A DNA stretch of 64,000 bases from NCBI GenBank assembly GCA_017517805.1, contig JAFWYD010000063.1:1-64000 (forward strand), read 5' to 3'. This DNA comes from Akkermansia sp. Its GTDB lineage: Bacteria > Verrucomicrobiota > Verrucomicrobiia > Verrucomicrobiales > Akkermansiaceae. The number at the start of each line of letters is the position of its first letter. Position 1 is the first letter of the stretch. Shown one piece after another: positions 44,855-53,500 of this stretch. The translations under genes were made by a program, and so were the position numbers. Below the pieces are notes generated by a model. It worked only from the letters and a program-made list of their open reading frames with translations, was not told where the DNA came from and did no database searches.

Positions 44855-44981
44855 CTGGCAGGCCAAGCTGATATGCCTGGCTGCGGCAGTAGTGGTGTGG
44901 TTGATGGTGAACCATTTGCTTGTGCGTGGCTCTGGTTCAGAATGGAGTATAGACGATATTCGTCTGTCTATGCCCGAATAG
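44814..44981 (+). CDS. Short YbbR/CdaR-like single-pass membrane protein
   Basis: 55 residues, overlapping the cdaA 3' end by 41 bp in another frame and ending 10 bp before bioD. A basic N-terminus (MRHRTRFRKML), then NWQAKLICLAAAVVVWLMV resembling the NxxLKLxSLxxAxxLWLxV membrane anchor of YbbR/CdaR, then a short tail WSIDDIRLSMPE. CdaR regulates CdaA and usually carries several YbbR domains outside the membrane; here none remain. Position and anchor sequence argue for a real gene that is either a minimal CdaR or a remnant. A later ATG at 44841 is possible. Confidence 0.6.
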   Translation: MRHRTRFRKMLATNWQAKLICLAAAVVVWLMVNHLLVRGSGSEWSIDDIRLSMPE

Positions 44982-44991
44982 TAATAGAACC

Positions 44992-45627
44992 ATGCCTGCG
45001 TATTTCGTAACAGGAACTGATGTAGGGGTCGGGAAGACCCACGTGATATGCGCGCTGCTGCGAAAGCTCGTGGAGCGCGGGATATCTTGCGCAGGCTGCA
45101 AGCCTGTGGCCTGTGGTGACCGCAAAGAATTGCGAGCCATGCGCGAGGCGGCTGGCCAGCCTGCGCTGAGTCTTGACAAGCTGAACCCTCTCTATCTCCG
45201 CACGATGGCAGACCCGCGTGTCGGTATTGATTTTGAGCACCAGCGGGTGGATATTCCGGCTTTGGTTGCATCAACCCAGGAATTGGCCTCCACCTACGCC
45301 ACCTTGCTGGTGGAGGGAACTGGCGGCTGGGAGACTCCGCTTGCCCCTGGAACTACGATGGCAGACCTGGCTCAGGCTCTCCGGTATCCAGTGCTGCTGG
45401 TAACCAGCAACAGGCAAGGGGCGGTGAACCATGCCCTGATGACCGTACGCTCCATCCAGGCGCGGGGATTGGAGTGCTGCGGTATCATCCTCAATCAACA
45501 GAGTGATGAGTGGGATACGGCTGCGGTGACCAATTGTGCCATGCTGGAGGAATACACCGGGGTACCGGTTCTGGCTGAGCTTATTCATGGTGATGATGAG
45601 CTTGATGCTTCCTCTGTGCTGGTCTGA
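44992..45627 (+). CDS. bioD: Dethiobiotin synthetase
   Basis: ATP-dependent carboxylation and ring closure of DAPA to dethiobiotin. P-loop GTDVGVGKT (residues 8-16), KPVACGDR (substrate Lys region), and VEGTGGWETPL, close to the family's VEGAGGWxxP. 211 residues, typical. It follows cdaA and the small YbbR-like gene by 10 bp, with no other bio genes in the window, so the operon is functionally mixed. Ends at a very strong bidirectional terminator. Confidence 0.93.
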   Translation: MPAYFVTGTDVGVGKTHVICALLRKLVERGISCAGCKPVACGDRKELRAMREAAGQPALSLDKLNPLYLRTMADPRVGIDFEHQRVDIPALVASTQELASTYATLLVEGTGGWETPLAPGTTMADLAQALRYPVLLVTSNRQGAVNHALMTVRSIQARGLECCGIILNQQSDEWDTAAVTNCAMLEEYTGVPVLAELIHGDDELDASSVLV

Positions 45628-45633
45628 AGTTGT

Positions 45634-45682
45634 GCAAAACAAGTACCCCGGTTCACTTGGTGAACCGGGGTACTTGTTTTGC
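45634..45682. terminator. 22-bp perfect hairpin, bidirectional terminator
   Basis: Perfect 22-bp arms (45634-45655 and 45661-45682), 5-nt loop CTTGG. The outer ends GCAAAACAAG / CTTGTTTTGC give a U-rich exit on both strands. It lies between convergent bioD and the HU gene. Confidence 0.9.
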
Positions 45683-45698
45683 GGAAAAGAATGATTAG

Positions 45699-45965
45699 TT
45701 AAGCCTTGAGGGCAGAAGAGGCCTTGAAGCTGACAACCGTGCTGGCCGGGATGGTCATGGCCTCGCCGGTGCGGGGATTGCGACCGGTACGGGCCGGGCG
45801 GCTTTTGGTTTCAAAGGTGCCGAATCCCACGAGCTGCACCTTTTCCGTGGCAACAGCCTTGGTGATGGCGGCAAGTGTGGCGTTCAAGGCATCGGCGGCG
45901 CACTTCTTGGTGGCATCCGGGCCGAGCTCCTTCTGGATGGCGTCGATAAGCTGAGTCTTGTTCAT
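45699..45965 (-). CDS. hup: HU family DNA-binding protein
   Basis: 88 residues from the ATG at 45965: MNKTQLIDAIQKELG..., then VQLVGFGTFETKSRPARTGRNPRTGEAMTIPAS in parts, the HU/IHF beta-arm signature (GRNPxTG). Histone-like dimer that bends DNA and compacts the nucleoid. Single gene with its own promoter; convergent with bioD. Confidence 0.95.
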   Translation of the reverse strand: MNKTQLIDAIQKELGPDATKKCAADALNATLAAITKAVATEKVQLVGFGTFETKSRPARTGRNPRTGEAMTIPASTVVSFKASSALKA

Positions 45966-45991
45966 GGTATGCGGGTTGCAGTAACGCGCAG

Positions 45992-46020
45992 AATATAGCA
46001 TCCTAATACTTTCAACGCAA
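45992..46020 (-). promoter_or_regulatory. Promoter for HU gene
   Basis: Minus strand TTGCGT, 17 bp, TATATT; 26 bp to the ATG, predicted leader about 20 nt. Confidence 0.55.
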
Positions 46021-46051
46021 GCAATAAATACGTTTCTTTCAAAAATAATCG

Positions 46052-46855
46052 TCAGTTTTTGAAAACGGGTACTACTTGGAAAGCTTTTTGGTAGGCAATG
46101 ACTCGAGCATCCCGTATATCAACGATATACGGAGTGGCATGGCGGAACCACGCCCCGGTATTCAGAATCCTCCGGGCGCCGAAGCTCCAATCGCCGCTGC
46201 GGTGCAGGTGCCCGAAGATGACCACCTCGGCTTCCGGGAAGAATCGCCGGGCAAATTGCTCGCAGCAGCGGCCGCAGGTAAGCCAGCTCCAGACAATGCC
46301 GAAGGGGCGTTGCGGTGGCCAGAAACAGTGCATGAATCCGCGGAGAAGCGGGTTGCTGATACCCTCCCGCCTGAGGATGGGCGGGGTGAGCTGACACATG
46401 GCGCGCGAAAGCTCCAGCCGGGTTTCCAAATCTGAATCGGGGAACTGAGCGATGAGTTCCTGGCAGGCTTGTTTGTTGCGCAGGTATTCCCAGCTCCAGG
46501 GGGCCACTTCCTTGTACAGCGCGTGGCCGTGCATGGCTATGACCCGCCCACCCCAGAAACGGGCCAGCAGGGCGGGGGTATCCGGGTCGTGGTTGCCCGA
46601 TATTTCAACGAGTTCAACGCCTCGCTCCCGGCACAACTGGCGGAATGCTTCTCTTGCGGCCTTGCCTCGATCCTGCCAGGCGCATGGGCGCGTTTCTGCA
46701 AGGTCTCCCACCACAACCAGTATGTCGACTCCGTGGAGCAGGGGGGCCATGTCTGTCACGGCTGGGGCTTCACAACGCTCGTGCCCCAGATGAAGGTCAG
46801 AGATGAAGCGTACGCGGGCTCCCGGCGGCGGGGTGATGTCTACTATGCAGCTCAT
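46052..46855 (-). CDS. Metallophosphoesterase (calcineurin-like)
   Basis: 267 residues from the ATG at 46855. The full metal-binding set is present: FISDLHLGH, VVVGDLAE, ISGNHDPD and VIFGHLHRSGDW, as in LpxH and other small bimetal phosphoesterases. A middle insertion with FWPPQRPFGIVWSWLTCGRCC is distinctive. Last gene of the uspA-ymdB-tcdA-rlmB operon, starting 10 bp after the rlmB stop. The substrate is not evident; an LpxH-like UDP-diacylglucosamine hydrolase cannot be excluded. Confidence 0.82.
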   Translation of the reverse strand: MSCIVDITPPPGARVRFISDLHLGHERCEAPAVTDMAPLLHGVDILVVVGDLAETRPCAWQDRGKAAREAFRQLCRERGVELVEISGNHDPDTPALLARFWGGRVIAMHGHALYKEVAPWSWEYLRNKQACQELIAQFPDSDLETRLELSRAMCQLTPPILRREGISNPLLRGFMHCFWPPQRPFGIVWSWLTCGRCCEQFARRFFPEAEVVIFGHLHRSGDWSFGARRILNTGAWFRHATPYIVDIRDARVIAYQKAFQVVPVFKN

Positions 46856-46865
46856 GCCGTGGAAC

Positions 46866-47462
46866 TCACAAGTTGCGCTGGCGGACTGCTTCGTACAGGC
46901 AGACCCCGGTGGCAACAGAGACATTCAGGCAGGGGACTTTGCCCGCCATGGGGATACGCACCAGAAAATCGCAGTTCTCTTCGGTCAGCCTCCGCATGCC
47001 GTCGCCCTCAGCTCCCATGACCAGGGCAATGCCGCCCTTGAAGTCGATATCGTACACCGAGCGGTCTCCGTGGTCCGAGGTCCCTACAAACCAGATACCC
47101 GCCTCTTTCATCTGCTTCATGGTGCGCGCGAGGTTGGTGACCTGCACAAATGGTACATTTTCTGCCGCTCCAACCGAGACGCGAAGGACAGTTTCGGTAA
47201 TACCGGCAGATTTATCCTTGGGTGCGATGACTGCGGCTACTCCGGCACCATCTGCTGTGCGCAGGATGGCTCCCAGGTTGTGCGGGTCCTGCACGCAGTC
47301 GAGCACCAGGTAGAGCCCCTGTGGCTGCTCTGCCATAATATCCTGCAAATCGCCCTCTGTCCGGGCTTTTACCACTATGGTGGCGGCGGGCTTTTTTTCA
47401 AAGCGGGCTTCCGTCCTGGCGGTGTGCTTGTTGGCTCGTGCTGTTCGGTCGTTGAATTTCAT
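46866..47462 (-). CDS. SpoU/TrmH family RNA 2'-O-methyltransferase (RlmB-like)
   Basis: 198-residue SPOUT methyltransferase: motif 1 [20 protein letters not shown], motif 2 [13 protein letters not shown], motif 3 [22 protein letters not shown], which forms the AdoMet knot. It most resembles RlmB, which methylates G2251 of 23S rRNA, but the N-terminal L30e-like substrate domain is reduced to about 40 residues, so the precise target is uncertain. Overlaps the tcdA stop by 4 bp. Confidence 0.85.
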   Translation of the reverse strand: MKFNDRTARANKHTARTEARFEKKPAATIVVKARTEGDLQDIMAEQPQGLYLVLDCVQDPHNLGAILRTADGAGVAAVIAPKDKSAGITETVLRVSVGAAENVPFVQVTNLARTMKQMKEAGIWFVGTSDHGDRSVYDIDFKGGIALVMGAEGDGMRRLTEENCDFLVRIPMAGKVPCLNVSVATGVCLYEAVRQRNL

Positions 47463-48241
47463 GAGGGGGATTGTGTTAGAAGGTTGATGGCCTCACCGGC
47501 CATCATGAAGCCGAAGGTGCCGGTAATATGAGTGGCAGAACCAAAGCCGCTGGCGCAGCCGATGCCGCCTTTCTGGTGGGCCTCTCGCTCGCAGCTTACG
47601 GTGCCATCGCATTTCGGGAATCGAGGGCGCTCCGGTGAATAGACGCACCGGATACCGATTTCCGGGCATTTGTCCTGGAGGGGCAGGCCGTATTCTTTCC
47701 GTAAGGTCTTGCGGAGCTGTGAGAGCATATTATCGCCACCGCTCCGCGCCAGGTCGGCTACGGATATATGGCCTGCCTGGATGCGCCCACCGGCTCCACC
47801 GCAGGTGACGAGCGGAATACCGCGCTTGTAGCATTCTGCAATCAGGTGTGCTTTCGGGCGCATGGAGTCAATGGCATCGATGACGACATCCGGTCTGGTG
47901 TCAAATAAGCGCTCTGGTCTGGATACGGTGTAGAAGGCCATGATTTCCTGCACGTCTGCCGCCGGGTTGATAGCCCGGAGCCGTTCGCCCATGGCTTCCA
48001 CCTTCGGGCGCCCGTAATTATTACCAAGGGCGTGTATCTGCCTGTTCGTGTTGGTGATGCAGAGATCATCCATATCCAGCAGGATGATGGTGCCCACCCC
48101 GCTGCGGGCCAGGGCTTCCGCTGCCCAGGAACCCACGCCGCCTATGCCTACCACGGCAACCCGGGCCTCGGCTAGTTTTTCTGCCGCGGCTACTCCATAC
48201 AAACGGCCTATGCCGCCAAATCGTTCCACATCCATAGTCAT
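47459..48241 (-). CDS. tcdA: tRNA threonylcarbamoyladenosine dehydratase
   Basis: E1-like (ThiF/MoeB fold) enzyme that uses ATP to cyclise t6A37 of tRNA to ct6A. 260 residues: nucleotide loop [39 protein letters not shown], and [15 protein letters not shown] as in CsdL/TcdA. No CXXC zinc motif as in MoeB. Starts with an ATGA overlap on ymdB. Confidence 0.9.
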   Translation of the reverse strand: MTMDVERFGGIGRLYGVAAAEKLAEARVAVVGIGGVGSWAAEALARSGVGTIILLDMDDLCITNTNRQIHALGNNYGRPKVEAMGERLRAINPAADVQEIMAFYTVSRPERLFDTRPDVVIDAIDSMRPKAHLIAECYKRGIPLVTCGGAGGRIQAGHISVADLARSGGDNMLSQLRKTLRKEYGLPLQDKCPEIGIRCVYSPERPRFPKCDGTVSCEREAHQKGGIGCASGFGSATHITGTFGFMMAGEAINLLTQSPS

Positions 48242-49032
48242 GCTTCCTTATCGTATACCCGGGTGATGCGTTCTATCCTGCTGGCCTGGCCGGTGGAGGT
48301 GTCTACCTCGATGATGACTCCGTTCACCATTGCCGGGAATCCGGCTATGGGAAAGCGGTTCGGCAGGTTGGTGATGAGCCCCTGGAGCACGCTTTCTGCA
48401 TCCCTCCCGATCACGCCATCGCGGCTGCCGCACATGCCGGCATCTGTCAGGTAGGCAGTGCCTCCGGGTAGGATGCGTTCATCTCCCGTCTGCACGTGGG
48501 TGTGCGTGCCGATGACCGCACTCACGACCCCATCCATCCGGTACCCCATGGCGATTTTTTCACTCGTTGTTTCGCCGTGGAAATCCACCAATATGGCGTG
48601 GGCTCCAGCTTCCTTCAGCCGGAGAGCTTCTGCATACCCCCGGGTAAAAGGGTTTTCGGCCCCGGGGCGCATGAAGGTGCGGCCTTGCAGGCAAAGTACA
48701 CCGAGCGTTCCTGCTGGCGTTTCGATGAGGCAGCTTCCGAATCCTGGGGTTCCTTCCTGCAGGTTGAAGGGGCGTAGCACATTGGGAGCTTCGGGTAACC
48801 AGGGAATCAGGTCAGATTGATCCCACGCATGGTCACCCAGGGTGATGATATCGACCCCATGCTCCATGAATTCCCGCGCCAGCCGGGGAATGATTCCTTT
48901 GCCTCCGGCAGCATTTTCGCCGTTGACGACTACGGCATCCACCCCGTACTCAGCCCGCAAACCGGGCAGAGCCTGATAAAGGGCGCAGCGTCCGGGCTCG
49001 CCCACCACATCCCCCAGAAAGAGAATGACCAT
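48238..49032 (-). CDS. ymdB: YmdB family metallophosphoesterase
   Basis: 264 residues, TIGR00282-type. N-terminal FLGDVVGEPGR, VVNGENAAGGKGI, TLGDHAWDQ, LVDFHGETTSEK and VIGTHTHVQTGDERIL are the metal and active-site motifs of YmdB, a cyclic-nucleotide 2',3'/3',5' phosphodiesterase in Bacillus and Deinococcus-type bacteria. Its start overlaps the uspA stop (TGATG) and its stop overlaps tcdA, so it is tightly coupled in the operon. Confidence 0.92.
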   Translation of the reverse strand: MVILFLGDVVGEPGRCALYQALPGLRAEYGVDAVVVNGENAAGGKGIIPRLAREFMEHGVDIITLGDHAWDQSDLIPWLPEAPNVLRPFNLQEGTPGFGSCLIETPAGTLGVLCLQGRTFMRPGAENPFTRGYAEALRLKEAGAHAILVDFHGETTSEKIAMGYRMDGVVSAVIGTHTHVQTGDERILPGGTAYLTDAGMCGSRDGVIGRDAESVLQGLITNLPNRFPIAGFPAMVNGVIIEVDTSTGQASRIERITRVYDKEA

Positions 49033-49535
49033 CAGCGTTGCGTATTGGGGGCACAGGGCACCACCGTTACCGGGATGCTGGCTGCACGCACCAGCTTCTC
49101 TGCCGTATTCCCCAGCAGAATCGAGGTCAGCAGGGAGTGGTGCCGGTTGCCGATGACGAGCTGGGTGATGTTGTGGCGGCGGCAGAACTGGTGCACGCAG
49201 TCCACGATATCATCGCTCTCTTCGGCTTTGGCGTAAATGGGGATACCCCATTTCCTGCTGATCTGCTCGCCCAGCTGTTTGGCGCGGGCATCGGCAATAG
49301 CGAGCACGGCAGCGCAGGCATCCATGCGCTGGTAGTCGATGTTCGGCACATTGCCCGGAATATCCCCGGCTCCCATGGAATCACCCGAAAGACTGCCCGC
49401 GGCATCCATGATGCAGGGTTCTACTGCGTGCAGCAGGTACATCTTGCCCCCGGTCTTGCAGACCATTTCGGCCGCAAAATCGAGCACAGCCTGCCCTTCT
49501 TCTGAAAAATCTGTTGCTGCTAAGATTCTGACCAT
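49032..49535 (-). CDS. Universal stress protein family
   Basis: 167 residues from the ATG at 49535: VRILAATDFSEEGQAVLDFAAEMV at the N-terminus, and the C-terminal VIGNRHHSLLTSILLGNTAEKLVRAASIPVTVVP in parts. This is the UspA ATP-binding region, though the second Gly of GxxG is His, so nucleotide binding may be altered. First gene of the five-gene operon; its promoter puts transcription start on the ATG, excluding the 52-residue upstream extension. Confidence 0.88.
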   Translation of the reverse strand: MVRILAATDFSEEGQAVLDFAAEMVCKTGGKMYLLHAVEPCIMDAAGSLSGDSMGAGDIPGNVPNIDYQRMDACAAVLAIADARAKQLGEQISRKWGIPIYAKAEESDDIVDCVHQFCRRHNITQLVIGNRHHSLLTSILLGNTAEKLVRAASIPVTVVPCAPNTQR

Positions 49536-49541
49536 GCATGC

Positions 49542-49570
49542 AGGATAGCATGATTCCGGGAAATAGCCAA
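49542..49570 (-). promoter_or_regulatory. Promoter for the uspA operon, leaderless
   Basis: Minus strand TTGGCT, 17 bp, TATCCT, 6 bp to the ATG at 49535. Weaker hexamers than others (4/6 each) but the spacing is exact. Confidence 0.5.
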
Positions 49571-49685
49571 GAATAAAGTGCTCCTGCCTGCTTTGTTTGC
49601 AGGTGTCCGATGGTAGAAAGATGATTATCTGCACCGCCGAAATTCTTCCGGTGCTTTTTTTGTCGATTGCCTGTCGATAATTTTC

Positions 49686-49714
49686 TTGCATCGGTATGCG
49701 AAAACTGTTAGAAT
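49686..49714 (+). promoter_or_regulatory. Promoter for small lipoprotein gene
   Basis: TTGCAT, 17 bp, TAGAAT; leader about 68 nt before the ATG at 49789, unlike the short-leader genes. Confidence 0.65.
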
Positions 49715-49788
49715 GCGGCGCGTTGATGCATGGGTATGTTGCCCAGGGTCCATCAGCAACTCTGTAACTTTAGACCAACATAACAATT

Positions 49789-49980
49789 ATGAAGAAGATT
49801 GCTATTCTTGCCATGGCTGCTGCTCTTTGCAGCTGCGAGAGCCTCAACACCGTTATTGATACCGCTAACAAGGTGAATGATACTGCCGCTGCTGTGCAGA
49901 ATGCCACCAACACCGTTCGCCAGACCTCTGATGATGTTCGCGCTACTCGCGACAGCCTGAAGAACAAGAACCAGTACTAA
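49789..49980 (+). CDS. Small helical lipoprotein
   Basis: 63 residues: KKIAILAMAAALCSC signal with Cys in CSC as lipobox, then an uninterrupted amphipathic helix rich in Asn, Thr, Asp and Val (NTVIDTANKVNDTAAAVQNATNTVRQTSDDV in parts). The heptad-like spacing of small residues recalls Lpp/OprI-type small murein-associated lipoproteins, but no C-terminal Lys is present (it ends KNKNQY). It has its own promoter, long leader and terminator, as expected for an abundant small lipoprotein. Function not known. Confidence 0.75.
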   Translation: MKKIAILAMAAALCSCESLNTVIDTANKVNDTAAAVQNATNTVRQTSDDVRATRDSLKNKNQY

Positions 49981-49996
49981 TTTTTTGTACAAGTAG

Positions 49997-50032
49997 AAAA
50001 AGCCGTTCCTCTTCCATGTGGAACGGCTTTTT
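49997..50032 (+). terminator. Terminator after small lipoprotein gene
   Basis: 13-bp stem AAAAAGCCGTTCC / GGAACGGCTTTTT with a 10-nt loop and T-run; can also serve mfd on the other strand, whose stop is at 50063. Confidence 0.85.
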
Positions 50033-50062
50033 TGTGTGCCTTTCCGAAAGGGACACTTGCTT

Positions 50063-53000
50063 CTACATGCACTGCAGCATGCGGAGTGCTTCCTGAAGCT
50101 TGTCGGCAGCTTTGATTTTCTGGAGCCTGGGGAAGCGCTTGTTGTCGAGAATATAGTCGTTGTTCCGGGTCAGCATGAGTTTCTGCCCGCTGATTTCTAC
50201 ATGGGAGATATTGCGCCTGGTTGCCAGGATGCGGATTTTATGCACCGTGAGCAGGTGCACCACCTCGCGGGGCAGGGGGCCGAAACGGTCGCGCCACTGG
50301 CGGTCCAGGTCGTCCACGTCATCGGTGGTGCAGGCGCGCGCCAGCTGGGTGTAGGCTTCCATGCGGCTCTTGGTTGATTCCATGTAGGCGGCGGGCAGGT
50401 AGGCCCCGAGCAGCTTATCGGCATCTGCCCGGGTGGCCATGCTGGCCTCACTCAGGCAGATGAAGTCTGCCTTGAAGCCGGCTTCTGCGCGGATGGTGGG
50501 AATCTTGCCCTGCATGCGCTCAATGGATTGCCGCAGCAGCTGGCAGTACAGCTCAAAGCCGATGGCGGCGATATGGCCGCTCTGCTGGGTGCCGAGCAGG
50601 TTGCCGGCACCGCGGATTTCGAGGTCGCGCATGGCAATCTTGAATCCGCTGCCCAGCTCGGTGTATTGCTTGATGGCCGAGACTCGCTTGCGGGCATCGC
50701 CGGTGCAGAGGGCCTGCCGGGGTAGCAGCAGGTAGGCATAGGCCCGGTGTCCGCCGCGCCCCACACGGCCGCGCAGCTGGTACAAATCGGCCAGGCCGAA
50801 GCGGTCTGCCCGGTCGATGATGATGGTGTTGGCGTTCGGGATGTCGATTCCGCTTTCGATGATGCTGGTGGCAAGCAGCACATCGGCCTTGCCATCCACA
50901 AAGTCTCGCATGATGAGCTCCAGCTCGCCTTTATCCATCTGCCCGTGGCCTACTACGATGCGTGCCTTCGGCACCAGCCGCTGGAGCTCATCCTTCATCT
51001 TCAGGATGCTCTGCACTCGGTTGTGCAGGAAGAAGACCTGGCCGTTGCGCGCGAGCTCCCGCTCAATGGCATCTGCAATGAGCTTTTCATTGTACGGGCA
51101 CACGGCGGTCTGCACCGGCAGGCGGTTGAGCGGCGGGGTCTCGATGGTGCTCATATCCCTTGCGCCCATGAGTGCCACATAGAGCGTGCGGGGTATGGGC
51201 GTAGCGGAGAGGGTGAGCATATCCACCATGCGGAACATGCGCTTGAACTGCTCCTTGTGCCGCACGCCGAAACGCTGTTCTTCATCGATGACTGCCAGCC
51301 CCAGGTTCTTGAACGTGATATCTTTTGAGATGACGCGGTGGGTGCCGATGACGATATCGACCGAGCCATCTGCTATGCCCGCCACGATTTCCTTGATCTT
51401 TCTGGCCGGGGTGAAGCGGCTGAGCAGTTCGATGCGCACCGGGTATTCGCTCATGCGCGCGCGGAAGGTGCGGTAGTGCTGCGCCGCCAGCACGGTGGTG
51501 GGTGCCAGTATGGCTGCCTGCCGCCCGCCGGTCACGCATTTGAAGGCCGCGCGGATGGCTACTTCGGTCTTGCCGAAGCCTACATCGCCGCAGATGAGGC
51601 GGTCCATGGGCCGCCCGCTTTCCATATCGGCCTTGGTCTGCGAGATGGCCCGCAGCTGGTCCGGTGTTTCCCGGTAGGGGAAGCTCGATTCAAATTGCCA
51701 CATCCACCCTGAATCTGCCGGGTGCGCATAGCCCGAGTTGCTTTCTCGCTCTGCCTGCACCTCCAGCAGCTGGGCGGCATAGTCCTGCACCGCCTTCTCT
51801 GCTGCCTGGCATGCTCGCCGCCACCGCGCGTCTCCCAGCTTGCTTAATTCGGGAGTCTTTGCGCCAAGCCCGATGTATTTGGAAACCAGGTGGCTTTGTT
51901 GCAGCGGTATGCGAAGCAGCACGCCGTCTGCGTACTTGATGTGGATTTCCTCCTCTCCGCTCTGGTCATCGCGCACGATGCCTACGAATTTACCGAGCCC
52001 GTGCGAGGCGTGAATCACGAAGTCTCCTTCCTCAATTTCGCGGAGAGGTGCCTGGGCGCGCTCGCGGCGCATGCGGTCGGTGCGGTCATCCTGCTTGCGG
52101 CTGCGTGGGGTGGAGTATCGCCCGAAAATTTCCGCAGCCGAGAGGACGGCGACCTTGGCTCCAGGGATTGAGAATCCGAAGGGCAGGTCGCCATCGCGGC
52201 TCTGCACACCGGTCCACGCATCGTCCTCGCCGCAGATTTCCTCGAAGCGGCTCTTCTCTCCCTCGTGGGGGAAGAACATGTGCACGCGCCATTTCTGCTC
52301 GCGCCACTTTCGCAGCTCCATGCCGGCCAGCTGGCGGCGCGCCTCCTGCATCACAAAATCTCCCGTTTCAAAACTGCCCAGCGGGGTGCCGAAAATGGCG
52401 GTGGCATCCCCGGCATTCAGCTGGTCAATCTCCGGCAGCACCTCCTCGCGGTCGGGCGGAAGTTCATACACCAGCACATGCCCCGCCACGCCGCAGCCTG
52501 GCAGGCTGATAACCCAGTCATCCTTGCCGATCCATTTGCTCAGCTCAGTATCGGCGGGGGGCTCCTCCAGCACCAGTTCGGCGGTCTCCAGCTTCTTGAA
52601 TGAAAGCTGGGAGTCGATGTCGAAGGCTCGTATGCTTTCCACTTCATCGCCGAAGAATTCAATGCGGAGAGGCCAGGCTGACTGCAGGGGGAAGATATCC
52701 ATGATGCCGCCGCGCAGACTCCATTCCCCGCGGCTGGTCACCTGGTCGACTCGTTCAAACTCATATTCGAGCAGGCTTGCGCAGAGCTGCTCCAGCGCGC
52801 ATTCGTTTCCCACGCTCAGGCTGAGCGTGAAGCCGGCTCCGGCAGAAAAGCTCGGGGCGGGTTGGCGCAGCGCGGCGGCCGTCACGATGACAGCCTGTGT
52901 CTCCCGGGGTGGGGTAGAGATGCTGCGCAGGGCCTCCAGTCGCTCTGCGGCGAGGTCCGGGTCGGAAATGCCGTTGTTGATGTGAATCTCCTGCTCGGGC

Positions 53001-53260
53001 ACAAATATGGCCTGGGGGCCCTCCCAGAGTGGCCATTCTGCCGCCAGCCGCTCCTGCACGGGGAGGGCATCTGCCACTACCCACACTCGCCGGGCTTTGT
53101 CTGAGGCGGCTGCCAGCATGCTGGTCAGGAAGGAATACGCCGCCGGACTCACTCTTTCGAAAACAAGGGGCTCTTCTTTCGAAGCAGCCTGGCGCAGCCT
53201 CGCCAGCTCCCCGGCAAAGGCAGGGGACTTGCCTACTATCTCTGTGAGCGGCTTCGCCAC
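50063..53260 (-). CDS. mfd: Transcription-repair coupling factor
   Basis: 1065-residue ATP-driven translocase that removes stalled RNA polymerase and recruits UvrA. N-terminal UvrB-like region, a CarD-like RNA polymerase interaction domain (EGDFVIHASHGLGKFVGI), the RecG-like motor with Walker A ICGDVGFGKTE (Lys564), DEEQRFG box, LSATPIPRTL and QLRGRVGR, and a C-terminal TRCF domain. Slightly shorter than E. coli Mfd (1148). GTG start at 53260, 8 bp after the -10 box. Confidence 0.96.
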   Translation of the reverse strand: MAKPLTEIVGKSPAFAGELARLRQAASKEEPLVFERVSPAAYSFLTSMLAAASDKARRVWVVADALPVQERLAAEWPLWEGPQAIFVPEQEIHINNGISDPDLAAERLEALRSISTPPRETQAVIVTAAALRQPAPSFSAGAGFTLSLSVGNECALEQLCASLLEYEFERVDQVTSRGEWSLRGGIMDIFPLQSAWPLRIEFFGDEVESIRAFDIDSQLSFKKLETAELVLEEPPADTELSKWIGKDDWVISLPGCGVAGHVLVYELPPDREEVLPEIDQLNAGDATAIFGTPLGSFETGDFVMQEARRQLAGMELRKWREQKWRVHMFFPHEGEKSRFEEICGEDDAWTGVQSRDGDLPFGFSIPGAKVAVLSAAEIFGRYSTPRSRKQDDRTDRMRRERAQAPLREIEEGDFVIHASHGLGKFVGIVRDDQSGEEEIHIKYADGVLLRIPLQQSHLVSKYIGLGAKTPELSKLGDARWRRACQAAEKAVQDYAAQLLEVQAERESNSGYAHPADSGWMWQFESSFPYRETPDQLRAISQTKADMESGRPMDRLICGDVGFGKTEVAIRAAFKCVTGGRQAAILAPTTVLAAQHYRTFRARMSEYPVRIELLSRFTPARKIKEIVAGIADGSVDIVIGTHRVISKDITFKNLGLAVIDEEQRFGVRHKEQFKRMFRMVDMLTLSATPIPRTLYVALMGARDMSTIETPPLNRLPVQTAVCPYNEKLIADAIERELARNGQVFFLHNRVQSILKMKDELQRLVPKARIVVGHGQMDKGELELIMRDFVDGKADVLLATSIIESGIDIPNANTIIIDRADRFGLADLYQLRGRVGRGGHRAYAYLLLPRQALCTGDARKRVSAIKQYTELGSGFKIAMRDLEIRGAGNLLGTQQSGHIAAIGFELYCQLLRQSIERMQGKIPTIRAEAGFKADFICLSEASMATRADADKLLGAYLPAAYMESTKSRMEAYTQLARACTTDDVDDLDRQWRDRFGPLPREVVHLLTVHKIRILATRRNISHVEISGQKLMLTRNNDYILDNKRFPRLQKIKAADKLQEALRMLQCM

Positions 53261-53268
53261 GCGCCATT

Positions 53269-53297
53269 ATCGTATCAGCCGCCATTCTAATTGTCAA
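53269..53297 (-). promoter_or_regulatory. Promoter for mfd, nearly leaderless
   Basis: Minus strand TTGACA (perfect), 17 bp, TACGAT, 8 bp to the GTG. Back-to-back with the tRNA-Arg promoter; the -35 boxes are 8 bp apart. Confidence 0.75.
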
Positions 53298-53305
53298 ATA
53301 AAAGC

Positions 53306-53334
53306 TTGCCAACATTCGCACGAAGTGCTAGTAT
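53306..53334 (+). promoter_or_regulatory. Promoter for tRNA-Arg
   Basis: TTGCCA, 17 bp, TAGTAT, 14 bp before the mature tRNA 5' end. Confidence 0.75.
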
Positions 53335-53348
53335 TGGCGCGCGATACT

Positions 53349-53422
53349 GCTCCGGTAGCTCAGTTGGATAGAGCACGAGCCTTCTAAGCTTGGGGTCCCG
53401 CGTTCGAGCCGCGGCCGGAGCG
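53349..53422 (+). tRNA. tRNA-Arg (anticodon TCT)
   Basis: 74-nt cloverleaf: acceptor GCTCCGG/CCGGAGC, D-arm GCTCAGTTGGATAGAGC, anticodon arm CGAGCCTTCTAAGCTTG with TCT, T-arm CCGCGTTCGAGCCGCGG, discriminator G, no encoded CCA. Confidence 0.95.
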
Positions 53423-53433
53423 GCACATGAATG

Positions 53434-53470
53434 AAAAATCCTGCACGGCTTGCCCGTGCAGGATTTTTTT
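53434..53470 (+). terminator. Terminator after tRNA-Arg
   Basis: 15-bp perfect stem (53434-53448 with 53454-53468) with loop CTTGC and a T7 run. Confidence 0.9.
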
Positions 53471-53500
53471 GCGTGAGAGGAGTGCCTTCAGGGGTTGTCA

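Noticed and set aside
45634..45682. 22-bp perfect hairpin as a mobile or CRISPR-like repeat
   Set aside because: Single copy between two convergent genes with U-rich exits on both strands; a bidirectional terminator explains it.
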